A DNA stretch of 64,000 nt from Astragalus membranaceus (GCA_039519185.1 CM076849.1:105976077-106040076), one strand, 5' to 3'; shown: positions 10,396 to 23,361, counted from the stretch's first letter. Program-made: numbers and translations. Notes: a model not told the origin generated them from the sequence alone.

Positions 10396-10407
10396 TGGTA
10401 TCAGAGC
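10396..10407 (+). promoter_or_regulatory. Primer binding site of Tekay C (initiator tRNA-Met)
   Basis: TGGTATCAGAGC lies 2 bp after the 5' LTR end. This is the plant retrotransposon PBS complementary to the 3' end of initiator tRNA-Met, where minus-strand DNA synthesis starts. Confidence 0.92.
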
Positions 10408-11160
10408 AGTTCGACCTAGTCGGACTTAGTTTAGGGTTGAGTCGATTCCTTGCTAGTCCTTGTCGTAATTACACTTGTGATGCTAAGAGACATTGAGCCT
10501 GATCAACTTAATACTTAGTGCATCATAAGCGGAATTATACCAGGATGATCAAGACGCAATCCTCGACCAAGACCGGAGTCTCCAACCGGTGCATCCTCAG
10601 GAAAGGTGGCATGACGGTGGAAGAATGCACCACTAAGTTTGAGAAGTTGTCTCAGTTTTACCAAGTGGTAAAGTAAGCTCCGGGTGACGAATGGAGAATG
10701 CAGATGTATAAGAGGGGCATAAGTGCTTTTATGACTTATGGTCTCAGCTCTTATACTACTACCAATTATGTTGCCTTAGTGCAACCAGCCTATGTCGCCG
10801 AGGATGATCTCATAGGGAGTATGGGAAAATAAGGAAAGAAGGTCGTTGAATTATCAACTCCGAATGCAAGGTCCTAAGATAATTTCATCAAAGGAAAAGC
10901 ATATGCAATTCTTTGATTCTTCAAGGGTCAGAAGATGTTCTAACTGTGGAAAGCATCACAGTTTAGAAGTTGTAGGAGATGCGGAAGGCATCGCAAAGGT
11001 GATTGTTAGCGAAGATCAATCGGTGCTATTATAGTGATGTAGACGGTCACTGTGGTAAAGAATGCCCTGTAAGGAAGAGTTTCAAGGAGTTACGAGCAGC
11101 TCTAAGGCAAGGACGAGTCAACATTATGGATGTTTAGACAGTTACGACTGCTGACAAGTT
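10408..11160 (+). pseudogene. Tekay C leader and gag remnant
   Basis: The leader after the PBS (10408-10560) is nearly identical to that of Tekay B (49313-49470). Gag remnants follow in broken frames. A stretch near 10560-10800 has SQFYQVVK-like and MQMYKRGI-like motifs. A zinc-knuckle-like CSNCGKHHSL, with the third and fourth ligands disturbed, is in the 62-codon frame 10846-11034. Several stops and frame changes rule out function. Confidence 0.6.
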
Positions 11161-12817
11161 ACTGAGGGGTATGGAATCAGTTTTCAATAACTCCGTCAGT
11201 ATATTATACGATTCGGGTGCAACCCATTGTTTTATACCACAAGCATGTATAGATCGGTTTGGATTAGCATTGTCTCCGCTATCCGAGTCGATAACTATCT
11301 TAACCGCTGCTAAGGGTCGTGTCCAGACCTAATCTTTGTATAGAATTGTCAACTTGTCATAGGAGGCAGAAATTTCGTTGTAGAATTTATTGTTTGCCTA
11401 TGAGAAGTGTGGACACCATTTTGGGTATGGATTGAATGACTGCAAATCATGTTGCAATCGACTGTGTTAATCAACTATCAGCTTTGCTTCAGAATTAGTT
11501 AAATTGTCTAGGACAAATTCTGAAGCGGTTACCTAGTTCACCTTAGACGGTCAATCTTCATTCCAAGGTGCGGAAGCACATGATAGTATGTTATCTGCAT
11601 CCACTGAAACTAGTTTAGATTTGGCGTACATTCAGGTTGTGAATGACTTTCTGGATGTTTTCACGATGAAGTTTCTTCTGAACCTCCAGAGCGAGAGGTA
11701 GAGTTTACTGTAGAATTGGTTCCTGGCACGGGATCAATATCTATTGTTTCTTATTGAATGTTTCTTTCGAATTAAAGGAAATGGAGTCTCAATTTGAAGA
11801 GCCGATGTTAAAGAAATTCATTCGACCGAATACTTCGTTAAGGAGTGCTCTAGTGTGGTTAGTCGAAAGGAAAAATAGAAGTTGTCTTGAATTGGGAGCG
11901 ACCGACCTCAGTCACAGAGATCAAAAGTTTTTGGGTCTAGCCGGTTACTATAAGAAACTTGTTCAAGGGTTCTCACAGTTAGTTTTCCACTTACTCGGTT
12001 AACTCGTAAGGGTCATCCGTTTGCGTGGGATGCCGATTGTGAAGAATGTTTTCAAGAGTTGAAGATTTTGACTTCTGCTCCAATCCTGATTCTTCCGGAT
12101 CCGTAATTGGAATTTCGAATTTTCGATGACGCTTCAGGGAAGGGTTTAGGATGTGTTCTCATGCAGAATCAACAGGTGGTAGCTTGTGCATCCAGGAAAT
12201 TGGAGATTCGTGAAGGGAATTATCCAACTCATAATTTGGGAGTTGGCAGCTATTGTGTACGCACTGAAGATTTGGAGACGTCACATGTATGGGTCTCGTT
12301 TCGATGCCTTTAGTGATCACAAGAGTTTAAAGTATCTGTTTGATCAGAAAGAACTGAATAGCAGGCAGAGAAGTGTGTTGAGTTTCTGGAGGATTATAAA
12401 CTCGTGTTGATGTAGCATTCAAGAGAGGCAAGTGTTGTAACTGATGCACTGAGTAGGAAATCCATCTACATGGCCGAGTTTATGAGGCATGAGATGGAAT
12501 TATTAGAGTCTTTTAGAGACTTGAATCTGAATTCAAGATCAAGGAGGAACCGATTAGTGTTGAGCCATATGAGGATCTCTAGTTCCCTAAGGGATTCTAT
12601 ACGCTTAGCACAGGAAGTTGATGAGAAGCTACAATCACAAAAGGTATTTCCAGATTTTACCATGAATAGTGATGGAGTCAGTTGTTTCAACGGTAGAATC
12701 TGTGCGCCCGATGATGAGAACAATAAAAGGCAAGTGTTAGAGGAAGCACACCGAAGTTTATATTCTGCTCCAGGGTGTACAGAATATAAAGCAGATGTAT
12801 TAGTGGCGAGGTATTAG
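11161..12817 (+). pseudogene. Tekay C pol remnant (protease, RT end, RNase H, integrase zinc region)
   Basis: The pieces follow the Ty3/gypsy order. The protease has a DSGATHCFIP-like motif near 11210-11240. The pre-RT segment EVEFTVELVPGTGSIS lies near 11695-11745. The RT body is mostly deleted, with the thumb LGLAGYYKKLVQGFSQLV at 11931-11985. RNase H has DDASGKGLGCVLMQNQQVVA at 12125-12184 and DHKSLKYLFDQKELNSRQR at 12315-12372. The integrase HHCC region is cut short near 12740-12817. The YVDD RT core and the integrase D-D-E core are absent. Frames change at least four times. Confidence 0.75.
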
Positions 12818-13929
12818 TTTGTTAACCTCTCCTTTGTGAAGGTTAACAAGGAGATAGTATTATGTGATTCCGTTTGAAAAGAAAACGTGAATACGAATAT
12901 GAAAATGAGGTGACTGTTGACTGTGTTTCACATTGCGAATAAGCACCAAAGGATTAATTGATGGATCTGCTGCAAGGGATTGAACTTTCCAAAGTGAAGT
13001 TTGGCGTGCGGTATGGTAGTTTTGGAAAATCATTTTGTGAAAACCCGCATGCTAAAGGTAATTTTGGGGACGAATAAATAGGCTAATAAAATCTTATTTA
13101 TGAAAAATCATAGAAGGCGTGCTTAGGTTGAGGGGAAAACTCAACGCTACTGGCTAATTCGGAAAGGGATTAGGTGCGTCGTAGATGAATATATATTGTG
13201 AGGAAAGTTACAATAAAGGAAGAAGGGTTTTGCGTTCTGTCCGATAGTTGTTTTGAGAACAACTAATATGATTTTCATTACTTTCGAAATTTATTTGTTG
13301 TCCCCACGGTTTATTTCTACGTTTAAGATAAACGTTTCTGGTAAATCCTCACTCCATCTTCTTTCGAGAAGTGTTATCTCGAAATCTTGGGGGCGAGTCA
13401 AGAAGTTTCACAAGTGACTTTTCCGTCACATTGTCGGTGTGTACGAGAACTGTTATGGATCGTAGAAGATTTGTTGAGAAAGTGTTTACACCCTTCGAGG
13501 ACATCGTGTTTGTTTTTACCTCTACCGAGGAGTACCAGTTCGTGGATCTCATTTTCAACCTGTATTTCTATCAAGTGTCTTATATTAGACCCTTTGATTT
13601 AGATTAATCAAAGTTGGGGAGCAAGTGAGGAATGAAGCTTCGGAAGTGTTTTCGAACGCGGTGCTGAGCCTATGTAGGCGAAAGAGGAGTTTCTCGTGTT
13701 GATTCGTAACAAGAGAGTTCAGACTGTAATCTTAGAAGCGTTCTAGGGTAGTAGTCGAACATACTTAAAGATTGGCGTGCCAACTTGGGAAGATTTTCTA
13801 CACTCATTTCGTTAATTCAAGATTGTGTTCCAGCAACTAAAAGACCTTTCTGAGGATGTCGATCCTCGGTTAGTTGGATGAAAGACTTAACGAAATTTTG
13901 AGGACAAAATTCTTTCAAGTTGGGGAGAA
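12818..13929 (+). other. Tekay C 3' internal region, mostly unrecognised, ending in the polypurine tract
   Basis: About 1.1 kb has no clear integrase core. Near 13690-13800 a degraded VPTWEDFLHSF-like stretch is reminiscent of the EATWE...Y chromodomain end of Tekay polyproteins. The element closes with TTTTGAGGACAAAATTC and the purine tract before the 3' LTR, as in Tekay B. The 78-codon frame at 13371-13607 is not recognised. Confidence 0.45.
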
Positions 13930-16617
13930 TGTAACATCCGCAAAATAATTAATAGAATTATTTGAATGTTAACCCAATTGAATTGATTTAGTATTTGACT
14001 GGTAAATTTATTGAGTGCTAAAATTATTTATTGGTTGTCATCGGATCGTTAACCGGATAATACGGGTCAAGGAAGTTTTGGAATCGAAATAAGAGGTTTA
14101 GATCAATATGGTAATTGGACCACGTTACCGCATATATATTAATAAATATATGTGTGTGCACGTGAAAGAAGGGAAAAAGAAGGAAAGGAATTAAAAGAAA
14201 GAAAGAAGCTGAGAACGTGAAACAGAGAGGGAAATGAGAGAAAAGAAAAGAAAAGAGAAAGAAAGGGTGAGGAAGAAGAAGAGGAAAAAGGGGAAGGTTA
14301 AGCTCATCAAAACGACTTCCTTCCAACACGAAAAATGCTCAGCGTTACTTCCTCTTCGATTTGGTACCAAGATCTTCATCATCAACTCACTCTACACGAA
14401 TTTACCATTTTCGGTTTGAAGCTCAAGGTGGCATTTTTGAGAGCTATCTTCTTCAATAAAGCGGTTTGAAGGCTAAGGGAGTTCAAATGGAGGCTTGGGT
14501 ACTAGCTTGGAGTGAAAGAATCAAGGTTTGATTGGGTGAGATTTGAGAAATCACATTTTGGGGTTATGTGTGAATAGTAGTTTTGGAGTTTGAAGATGAT
14601 GAATAGTGTCCATGGATGATTTCGAGGAATTTGGTATTTCGGTCAAAGAGGTTTCGTGATCGAGTGGGAAGCTTTGGAAGCGGATTGGGTGTCGCCGGAG
14701 CGGGGAGCGTTCGTGTGGCTACTCGGTGATTTCGGCTCGGTCGTGGATCACGCGTCAAGGGTGAGTTCTACTCACGCTTAGGATTTTTGTTTTGCGAATT
14801 AATTGATTGATCGTTTTATCGCTTTCGCTGGTCTGGAATATTTCTTGACACTGTCTGACTCGGGTTAGGAATTGATCAGAGCGAGTCTCGGGTTGAGTCG
14901 TGTTGAAATGGAATTTTTAGTGATTTAATTTCGGAAGATTTTGAGTCAAAAACCATTATTTTAAATATGTCGAATTTTGATGAAAATCGAATGTGTTGAG
15001 TCTTTGATTGGATTGGTTGATCGAGTGAGGACGTTGGATATGTTTTTGTACTATTTTGGTGTTAGGACTGGACTGGAACAGGTATCGGAATTGGTCGGAA
15101 CGACAAAAATTGCGAAAATGGGATAAAATACAATGCTGTCAAAAGGGCACGACCCGTGCGTCCCAGGCACACGGACCGTGCGTGTCATTCTGCTTCTGTT
15201 TTTCAAAATTGCATTACAGGGCGCACGACCCGTGCGTATGGGCGCACGAACCGTGCGCTGTGTTCTGTCCAAATTTTCCAAACTTGCCCGAAACGATCCC
15301 GATTGATTCCAATCCTCTTCTAATCCTTTCCTAACCCTTGTCCAATGATATTAGGCTTACAATGCCATGATTTTGGGTATGTCTCAAAAAGGTTTTATAA
15401 AATACTTTCGAAGTTGAAATTGTCTCGAAAAACTGAATAATAGCATACGTGTGCGGATATGTTTTATTAATAATATAGCGGACTATGAGTCCTACGTGGT
15501 ATGGTATAACTAACGCGGGATGATTATTATTTATTCATCTAAACCGGTCTACGATTCACGATATATATTATATCGACTATAGGAAACGACCCAATGCGGG
15601 TATTATGTTCGACTAACGGTCAAATGTAGATGGACTAACTGTTCATTGAGTATAGGTGAACTAACAGGTCATCGAGTGTAGATATATTTAACATATATCG
15701 AGTTGGGTGACGACCCATGTTGACATACTAGGCGGGGCAGTCATGATCCCCTACCCTAGGCCCTGTGCCATTAGGGAAAGTACTATTGGTAAGGGGGCTC
15801 ACCGGGTTTCAGCGTTCGCGCAGGCGGTGTTATGTTAAAAAGTTGTGGTGCGATACACCGGGGTTAGCGTTCGCGCAGTCGGTGTCGTACTGAGTCATAA
15901 CATGTACACCGGGGTTTAGCGTTCGCGCAGGCGGTGTCATGTTAAAAGTTTGTTGTGCGATATACCGGGGTTAGCGTTCGCGCAGTCGGTGTCGTACTGG
16001 ATTATAACACGTTCACCGGGGTTTAGCGTTCGCGCAGGCGGTGTCGTGTTGATTGATAATGCACGTGGTTATGAATTGAACCACGAATGAAAGAAAGTTC
16101 TATAATACGGTTCACCGGGGTTAGCGTTCGCGCAGTCGGTGTCGTGTAAGTTAAAAAGAATTCTTAATTGAGCCGAGAGCGTAGATAGGGGTCTCGGTAG
16201 AACTCACTGAGATTGTATCTCATTGTTTATATGTTGTTTTACAGAGAAACAGGGAAAGTGGAGATCAAGAGGCACGAGTAGATGATTACTCGGGAGGTTG
16301 CTGAAGACTCAACTTTTATGTCTAAGCTTATGTTTTTCCCTTGTTATCTTTGTATCAGAACATTATATCGATACCGGATGTATACGTTATGTATTTTGTT
16401 TCCGCGCTTTCTTGTGATGGTATTGAACACTAAGTCCTGGTGATGATTGATGGTTAGGAAACCGTTGTGGTTTTAATTATGATTAAGAATGTTTTTGTTA
16501 TTATTCAGCGAAAAATTTATAGTGATGTTCAGTATCTAAACAAGAAATATTATCTCTGATAAATTAGGGATGGTGCACTTGGGTATTTTTACTCGATAAA
16601 AATACCGGGGTGTTACA
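13930..16617 (+). repeat. Tekay C 3' LTR (2688 bp)
   Basis: Direct repeat of 7704-10393 with the same module layout. Visible differences include a two-base change and a one-codon-length insertion in the purine tract near 14275, and a 3-bp deletion near 14503. Confidence 0.92.
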
Positions 16618-17378
16618 AATTCTGTTGTTGGATTTGGTTTGGATTTGATAGATCTGACATGGGGTTAGGTGGTTGAGGCCCAGAAGAGAAGATTGTTTTC
16701 CCGTGAAGAAGGAGGGAGGGGTGAGGATGTAGGGGGAGAAAGAGAAGAAGATGGGGTTGATTTTCTCAATTTGTTGTGTAATTTTTATTTTCCTCAGTCT
16801 ATCTCTCTCCAGGATTTCCTCTCCACTCACGCTTTCTCATCTCATTTACCCTCTCTCTATACTTTTTTTATCATTTACACATTTCCTATTATGCTCTACG
16901 TTTGTTCCTCTGCAAAATCCACTTGGAGGTGATGTCTGTGAAACGGTGCACAGTGTGATGGTGGGGTGGTGGGACGAAGTGATAAGGGAGATCCTACGTT
17001 ATACACAGTGGGGACCCATTTTACGCAATTGTGTGCAGTACCTACGTTTTACGAAAGTTGAAGAACAGGTTTGGAAGGTAGAAAATTCTGAGTTTGCGTA
17101 GAAGGGGATAAATGTGTTTTTTAAATTTTTAGTTAATTTAAAAACAAAATGTTTTAATAAAAATAATATTTTAAAATTAAAAATATCATGTGGCATTCCA
17201 ACAGCGCTTGCCACATCATCTGAGTGAGTGACATCTTAGCAACAAGTTTGACCAAAATAGGGACAGACTTTGATTTTAGAAATTGAGAAAATATGGGGAC
17301 CAAAATCGTGAAAAACAAATTCTAGGGACTACTATCGTGAGTTGGACATAATAGGGGACCAAAACTGTAATTAAGCCT

Positions 17379-17702
17379 GAGGCTACAAATCCCTCTCTCC
17401 CAAACCTAGTTCGACTAATGTAGTCATAGCTAGTACATTAAGAGTTGATCCTCCATCAACTAGCACTTTGGCTATCATGAATTCCCGACATTTAAGGTGA
17501 TATGCAGGGCTCGATGTTCTCCTTTTACTTGAGAGTTCACCTCTTTCTCAGAAAAAGTGATCAGGTTTACTCGCTGCATTGGATCTACCATGTTCACATC
17601 GTTTTGGGGCGTCACATCAGGCTTTACAAATTCCTCTTCCAAACGAAAGTGTAGTGCTCGACAACTACTAAGTTGATTCTTAGTTATGTTTCTCCAAGAC
17701 AA
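17379..17702 (-). pseudogene. Tat/Ogre-like protease fragment (unit 2)
   Basis: Same captured fragment as in unit 1. A one-base loss near 17491 breaks the frame before the DGGST loop, so its open part (17475-17702) ends at NVGNS. Confidence 0.7.
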
Positions 17703-18116
17703 ACCCTAGAAGTAGGATTTGAGTGTGACAAATTATAAAGCATGAATTTGTATACTGCTGTATTTTGGCTTGTTTTATGTCCATTGAGAGATGAAAGGGG
17801 GATTAGGAATTGAGCACCTATCGTTTGACACTGTAGTATCTATACTATATTACCCTGTAGATTCTAATAGTGTCGAGTGATACTTTAGGTACTCAATTAC
17901 TAATGGCCCATCTATTACCCGATGGAGCAAGCAAAAATGCAATAGTATTCAAATTCATGGCTTTGATTTTCTTCAACACCAACTGTACATCTTGGGTTTG
18001 TTTTGTACGACACACGAGTAAGGATGAATATGGTGTGATGTCGATATATTGTATATTAAGGCCTAGGCTCATATGTATTTTTCATTTTCTAAATTTGTAA
18101 GGTATACTTAATTATA

Positions 18117-19382
18117 GGCTTAATTACAGTTTTGGTCCCCCTATTATGACCAATTCATGATTTTTGTCCCCTAATTTTTTTTTCACGATTTTGGTCCCCC
18201 TATTTTCTCAATTTCTAAAATCAAAGTCTCTCCCTATTTTAGTCAAAATTGAATCTGATGTGGTGCTCAATTAAGTGACGTGGCAAGCCATATTGGAATG
18301 CCACGTGGCCTTTTTTGAAAGTATTATTTTAATTTTTCAAATAAATAAAACAATATTTTTGAAAAACTAGTTATTATTATTCCAAAGCCACAACCAAACC
18401 TTTACATATCTTTAACAAAAAATCCTTCGAAGATCCAATTTTTTTTCCATTTCCTTCATCAAAAATCCAAACTGAGCCGTTTCTTCGTCACATCTCTCTC
18501 ACTCTAACATCATTGGTTCTCTTTCCCTGACAAACGCTTGAGGTTTTCGGTTTATTTCACTTTATCTTTGATTTCACCTACAATCGCTGACGGTGTTGGT
18601 GTTTTCGTTGCCATGAGAAATTTTGGTGTTGGATTCGGTTTGGATCTGATAGATCTGGCATGGGGTTAGGTGGTTGAGGCCCATAAGAGAAGATTGTTGT
18701 CCGATGAAGAAGAAGGGAGGGGTGAGGTTGCAGGGGAGAAGGAGAAGAAGATGGGGTTGATTTTCACTATTTTTTGTGTACTTTTTATTTCACTCACTCT
18801 ATCTCTCTCTAGGATTACCTCTCCACTCACGCTTCTCATCTCATTTACCCTCTCTCTCTCTATTCTTTTTTATCATTTACACATTTCCGCTTATGCTCTA
18901 CGTTTATTCCTCTACAAAATCCACTTGGAGATGATGGGTGTGCAACGGTGCACGGTGTGATGGTGTGGTGGTGGGACGGAGTGATAAGGGAGATCCTACA
19001 TTATATGCAGTGGGGACCCATTTTACGCAATTGTGTGAAGTACCTACGTTTAACGAAAGTTGAAGAACAGGTTTGGATAGTCGAGAATTCCGAGTTTGTG
19101 TAGAAGAAGGGGATAAATGCGTTTTTAAATTTTTAGTTAATTTAAAAACAAAATGTTTTAATAAAAATAATATTTTGAAATTAAAAATACCACGCGGCAT
19201 TCCAACATGGCTTGCCACATCATCTAAGTGAGTGACATCTTAGCAACAAGTTTGACCAAAATAGGTAGGGACTTTGATTTTAGAAATTGAGAAAATAGGG
19301 GGACCAAAATCGTGACAAATAAAGTTGGGGGACTAAAATCATGAGTTGGACATAATAGGGGGACCAAAACTGTAATTAAGCC
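18117..19382. mobile_element. Foldback element 3
   Basis: Complete with both TIR ends (GGCTTAATTACAG and CTGTAATTAAGCC). The core shows the CTCTCT-rich and GGAGAAAGAGAAGAAG-type tracts common to all copies. Confidence 0.7.
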
Positions 19383-19714
19383 TTAGACTTCAAATCCCTC
19401 TCTCCCAAACCTAATTTGACTAATGTAGTCATAGGTAGTACATTTAGAGTTGATCCTCTATTAACTAGCTCTTTGCCTATCATCAATTCCCGACATTTCA
19501 AGGTGATATGCAGGGCTCGATGTTCTCCTTTTGCTTGAGAGTGCACCTCTATATCATAAAATGTGATCAGGTTTACTTGCGGCATTGGATCTACCATGTT
19601 CACCACGTTTTGGGGTGTCACATCAGGCTTTACAAAATCCTCTTCCAAACGAAAGTGAAGTGCTAGACAACTACTAAGTTGATTCTTAGCTATGTTTATC
19701 CAAGACAAACCCAA
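19383..19714 (-). pseudogene. Tat/Ogre-like protease fragment (unit 3)
   Basis: Open for 112 codons, but the catalytic loop reads VNRGSTLNVLP. The Asp and one Gly are replaced, so it could not act as a protease even if expressed. Confidence 0.72.
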
Positions 19715-20123
19715 GAAGTAGGATTGGAGTGTGACAAATTACAAAGCATGAATTTGTATACTGCCGTATTTTGGCTTACTTTTTGTCCATTGAGAGATGA
19801 AGGGGGGATTAGGAATTGAACACCCATCATTTGACACTGTTAGTATCTATACTATATTATCGCGTAGATTCTAAAAGTGTCGATTGATACTTTAAGTGCT
19901 CAATTACTAATGCCCCATCTACCACCCGATGGAGCAAGCAAAAATGCAATAGTATTCAAATTCATGGCTTTGATTTTCTTCAACACCAACTCTACATATT
20001 TGGTTTGTTTTGTACGACACACGAGTAAGGATGAATTTGGTGTGATGTCGATATATGGAATATTATAGCCTAGGCTCATATGTATTTTTCATTTTGTAAA
20101 TTTGTATTGTATACTTAATTATA

Positions 20124-21386
20124 GGCTTAATAACAGTTTTGGTTCCCCTATAATGACCAATTAACATTTTAAATCCCCTAACTTTTTTTTTCACGATTTT
20201 GGTCCCCCTATTTTCCCAAATTCTAAAATTAAAGTCCCTCCCTATTTTAGTCAAAATTGAATCTGATGTGGTGCTCAATTAACTGAGGAAGCAAGTCACA
20301 TTGGAATGCCACGTGGCCTTTTTTTTAAAAGTATTATTTTAACTTTTTAAATAAATAAAAAATATTTTTTAAAAAATAGTTATTATTATTCCCAAGCCAT
20401 AACCAAACCTTTGCAGATCTTTAACCAAAAATCCTTCGAAGATCCAAAAAATTTCCATTTCCTTCATCAAAAATCCAAACAGAGTTGTTTCTTCCTCACA
20501 TCTCTCTCACTGTCACATCACTGGCTCTCTCCCCCTGACAAACGCTTGAAGTTTTCGGTTTATTTCACTTTATATTTGATTTCACCTACAACCGCTGACG
20601 GTGTTGGTGTTTTCGTTACCATGAGAAATTCTTGTGTTGGATTTGGTTTGGATCTGATAGATCTGACATGGGGTTAGGTGGTTGAGGCCCAGAAGAGAAA
20701 ATTTTTGTCCGATGAAGAAGAAGGAGGGGTGAGGTTGCAGGGGGAGAAAGAGAAGAGATGGGGTTGATTTTCTCTATTTTTCGTGTAATTTTTATTTCTC
20801 TCACTCTATCTCTCTCCAGGATTTCCTCTCCACTCACGCTTTCTCATCTCATTTACCCTCTCTCTCTATTCTTTTTATCATTTACACATTTCCTATTATG
20901 CTCTACGTTTGTTCCTCTGCAAAATCCAGTTGGAGGAGACGGGTGTGCAACGGTGCACGGTGTGATGGTGTGGTGGTGGGACGGAGTGATAAGCGAGATC
21001 CACCATTATATACAGTGGGGACCCATTTTACGCAATTGTGTGTATTACCTACGTTTGACGAAAGTTGAAGAACAGGTTTGGATGGTCGAGAATTCTGAGT
21101 TTGTGTAGAAGAAGGGGAGAAATGTGTTTTTAAATTTTTAGTTAATTTAAAAACAAAATGTTTTACAAAAAATAATATTTTAAAATTAAAAATACCATGC
21201 GGCATTCCAACATGGCTTGCCACATCATCTGAGTGAGTGACATCTTAGCAACAAGTTTGACCAAAATAGGGAGGGACTTTGATTTTAGAAATTGAGAAAA
21301 TAGGGGGACCAAAATCGTGAAAAAAAAGTTGGGGGACTAAAATCGTGAGTTGAACATAATAGGGGGACCAAAACGGTAATTATGCC
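20124..21386. mobile_element. Foldback element 4
   Basis: Both TIRs are present. The right end is slightly mutated (CGGTAATTATGCC). Confidence 0.7.
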
Positions 21387-21676
21387 CGAGGCTTCAAATC
21401 CCTCTCTCCCAAACCTAGTTCGACTAATGTAGTCATAGGTAGTACATTAAGACTTGATCCTCCATCAACTAGCACTTTGGCTATCATGAATTCCCGACAT
21501 TTCAAAGTGATATGCAGGGCTCGATGTTCTCCTTTTGCTTGAGAGTGCACCTCTTTCTCAGAAAATGTGATCAGGTTTACTTGCTGCATTGGATCTACCA
21601 TGTTCACCACGTTTTGGGGTGTCACATCAGGCTTTACAAAATCCTCTTCCAAACGAAAGTGTGTAGTGCTCGACAA
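21387..21676 (-). pseudogene. Tat/Ogre-like protease fragment (unit 4)
   Basis: Open for 98 codons with the loop VDGGSSLNVLP intact. It has the same end points as the unit 1 copy. Confidence 0.74.
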
Positions 21677-22130
21677 CTACTAACTTGATTCTTAGTCATG
21701 TTTCTCCAAGACAAACCCAAGAAGTAGGATTGGGGCGTGACAAATTATAAAGCATGAATTTGTATACTGCCGTATTTGGGCTTGTTTTTATGCCCATTGA
21801 GAGATGAAGGGGGGTCTAGGAATTGAACACCTATCGTTTGACACTGTTAGTATCTATACTATATTACCGTGTAGATTCTAATAGTGTCGAGTGATACTCT
21901 TGGTGCTTAATTACTAATGCCCCATCTATCACTCGATGGAGCAAGCAAAAATGCAATAGTATTCAATTTCATGGCTTTGATTTTCTTCAACACCAACTCT
22001 ACATCTTGGGTTTGTTTTGTACGACACATGAGTAAGGATGAATTTGGTGTGATGTCGATATATGGAATATTATGGCCAAGGCTCATATGTATTTTTCATT
22101 TTGTAAATTTGTATTGTATACATAATTATA

Positions 22131-23360
22131 GGCTTAATTACAGTTTTGGTCCTCCTATTATGACCAATTCACGATTTTAGTGACCTAACTTTTTTTCTTC
22201 ACCATTTTGGTCCTCCTATTTTCCCAATTTCTAAAATAAAAGTCCCTCCCTATTTTAATCAAAATTGAATCTGATGTGGTGCTCATTTAACTGATGTGGC
22301 AACCCACATTGGAATGCGACGTGGCCTTTTTTGAAAAGTATTATTTTAATTTTTAAATAAAAAAAATATTTTTTAAAAAAGTTATTATTATTATTGTCAT
22401 AAAAAAATAGTTATTATTATTCCAAAGCCAAAGCAAACCTTTGCTGATCTTTAACCAAAAATCCTTCGAAGATCCAAATTTTTTTCCATTTCCTTCGTCA
22501 AAAATTCAAACAGAGCCGTTTCTTCGTCACATCTCTCTCACTTTATATTCGATTTCACCTACAACCGCTGACAGTGTTGGTGTTTTCGTTGCCATGAGAA
22601 ATTCTGGTGTTGGATTTGGTTTGGATCTGATAGATCTGACACGGGGTTAGGTGGTTGAGGCCCAGAAGAGAAGATTGTTCTCCGATGAAGAAGAAGGGAC
22701 GGGTGAGGTTGCAGGGGGAGAAGGAGAAGAAGATGGGGTTGATTTTGACTATTTTTTGTGTAATTTTTATTTCTCTCACTCTATCTCTCTCTAGGATTTC
22801 CTTTCCACTCACACTTTCTCATCTCATTTACCCTCTCTCTCTATTCTTTTTTTATCATTTACACATTTCCTATTATGCTCTACGTTTCTTCCTCTACAAA
22901 ATCTACTTGGAGGTGATGGGTGTGCAACAGTGCACGGTGTGATGGTGTGGTGGTGGGACAATGTGATATGGGAGATCCTACATTATACGCAGTGGGAACC
23001 TATTTTTCGCAATTGTGTGTAGTACCTACGTTTTACGAAAGTTGAAGAACAAGTTTGGATGGTCGAGAGTTCAGAGTTTGTGTAGAAGAAAGGGATAAAC
23101 GTGTTTCTAAATTTTTTGTTAATTTAAAACAAAATGTTTTAATAAAAATAATATTTTAAAATTAAAAATACCATGCAGCAGTCCAACATGGCTTGCCACA
23201 TCATCTGAGTGAGTGACATCATAGCAACAAGTTTGACCAAAATAGGGAGTGAATTTGACTTTAGAAATTGAGAAAATAGGGGGACCAAAATCGTGAAAAA
23301 AATTTTGGGGACTAAAATCGTGAGTTGGTCATAATAGGGAGACCAAAACTGTAATTTAGC
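22131..23360. mobile_element. Foldback element 5
   Basis: Both TIRs are present. There is a 30-bp local duplication of AAAAAATAGTTATTATTATT in the left inner arm (about 22375-22420) and a ~60-bp deletion in the core near 22540 relative to other copies. Confidence 0.68.
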
Positions 23361-23361
23361 T

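Larger units (their letters stand above)
7704..16617 (+). mobile_element. Tekay C: decayed Tekay/Del-type chromovirus LTR retrotransposon, 8.9 kb
   Basis: A complete element outline with degenerate coding region. The 5' LTR is 7704-10393 and the 3' LTR 13930-16617. The initiator-Met PBS is at 10396, and a purine tract (CAAGTTGGGGAGAA) ends at 13929. The 5-bp target duplication AATTC occupies 7699-7703 and 16618-16622. The LTRs start TGTAACATCC and end GGGGTGTTACA. By eye they differ at roughly 1-2 % of positions plus a few small indels. Internal remnants have Tekay-like motifs (ATHCFIP protease, AGYYKK-x-VQGFSQLV, QKELNSRQR). The internal region of only 3.5 kb is heavily deleted, so the copy is non-autonomous. 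Confidence 0.9.
7212..17377. mobile_element. Foldback element 2, split by the Tekay C insertion
   Basis: The left part is 7212-7703 and the right part 16618-17377. The insertion fell in the core, within GAGAAATTC/TG(G)TGTTGG. The AATTC at the join is present on both sides of the retrotransposon as its target duplication. Without the insertion the element is about 1.25 kb, like the other copies. Confidence 0.8.
7035..17378. repeat. Array unit 1b, 5'-deleted and split by Tekay C
   Basis: This unit lacks the protease fragment and the first part of the spacer (~600 bp). It starts at CAATAGTATTCAAATTC, joined directly to the truncated TIR of foldback 1. Linker is 7035-7211; the foldback element is 7212-17377, minus the 8.9-kb insertion. 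Confidence 0.8.
17379..19382. repeat. Array unit 2
   Basis: Full unit: protease fragment 17379-17702, spacer and linker to 18116, foldback element 18117-19382. Confidence 0.88.
19383..21386. repeat. Array unit 3
   Basis: Full unit: protease fragment 19383-19714, spacer and linker to 20123, foldback element 20124-21386. Confidence 0.88.
21387..23361. repeat. Array unit 4
   Basis: Full unit: protease fragment 21387-21676, spacer and linker to 22130, foldback element 22131-23360. Confidence 0.88.

Noticed and set aside
12466..12723. Minus-strand 85-codon ORF
   Set aside because: Shadow of the RNase H-integrase region of Tekay C, which reads on the plus strand with family motifs.
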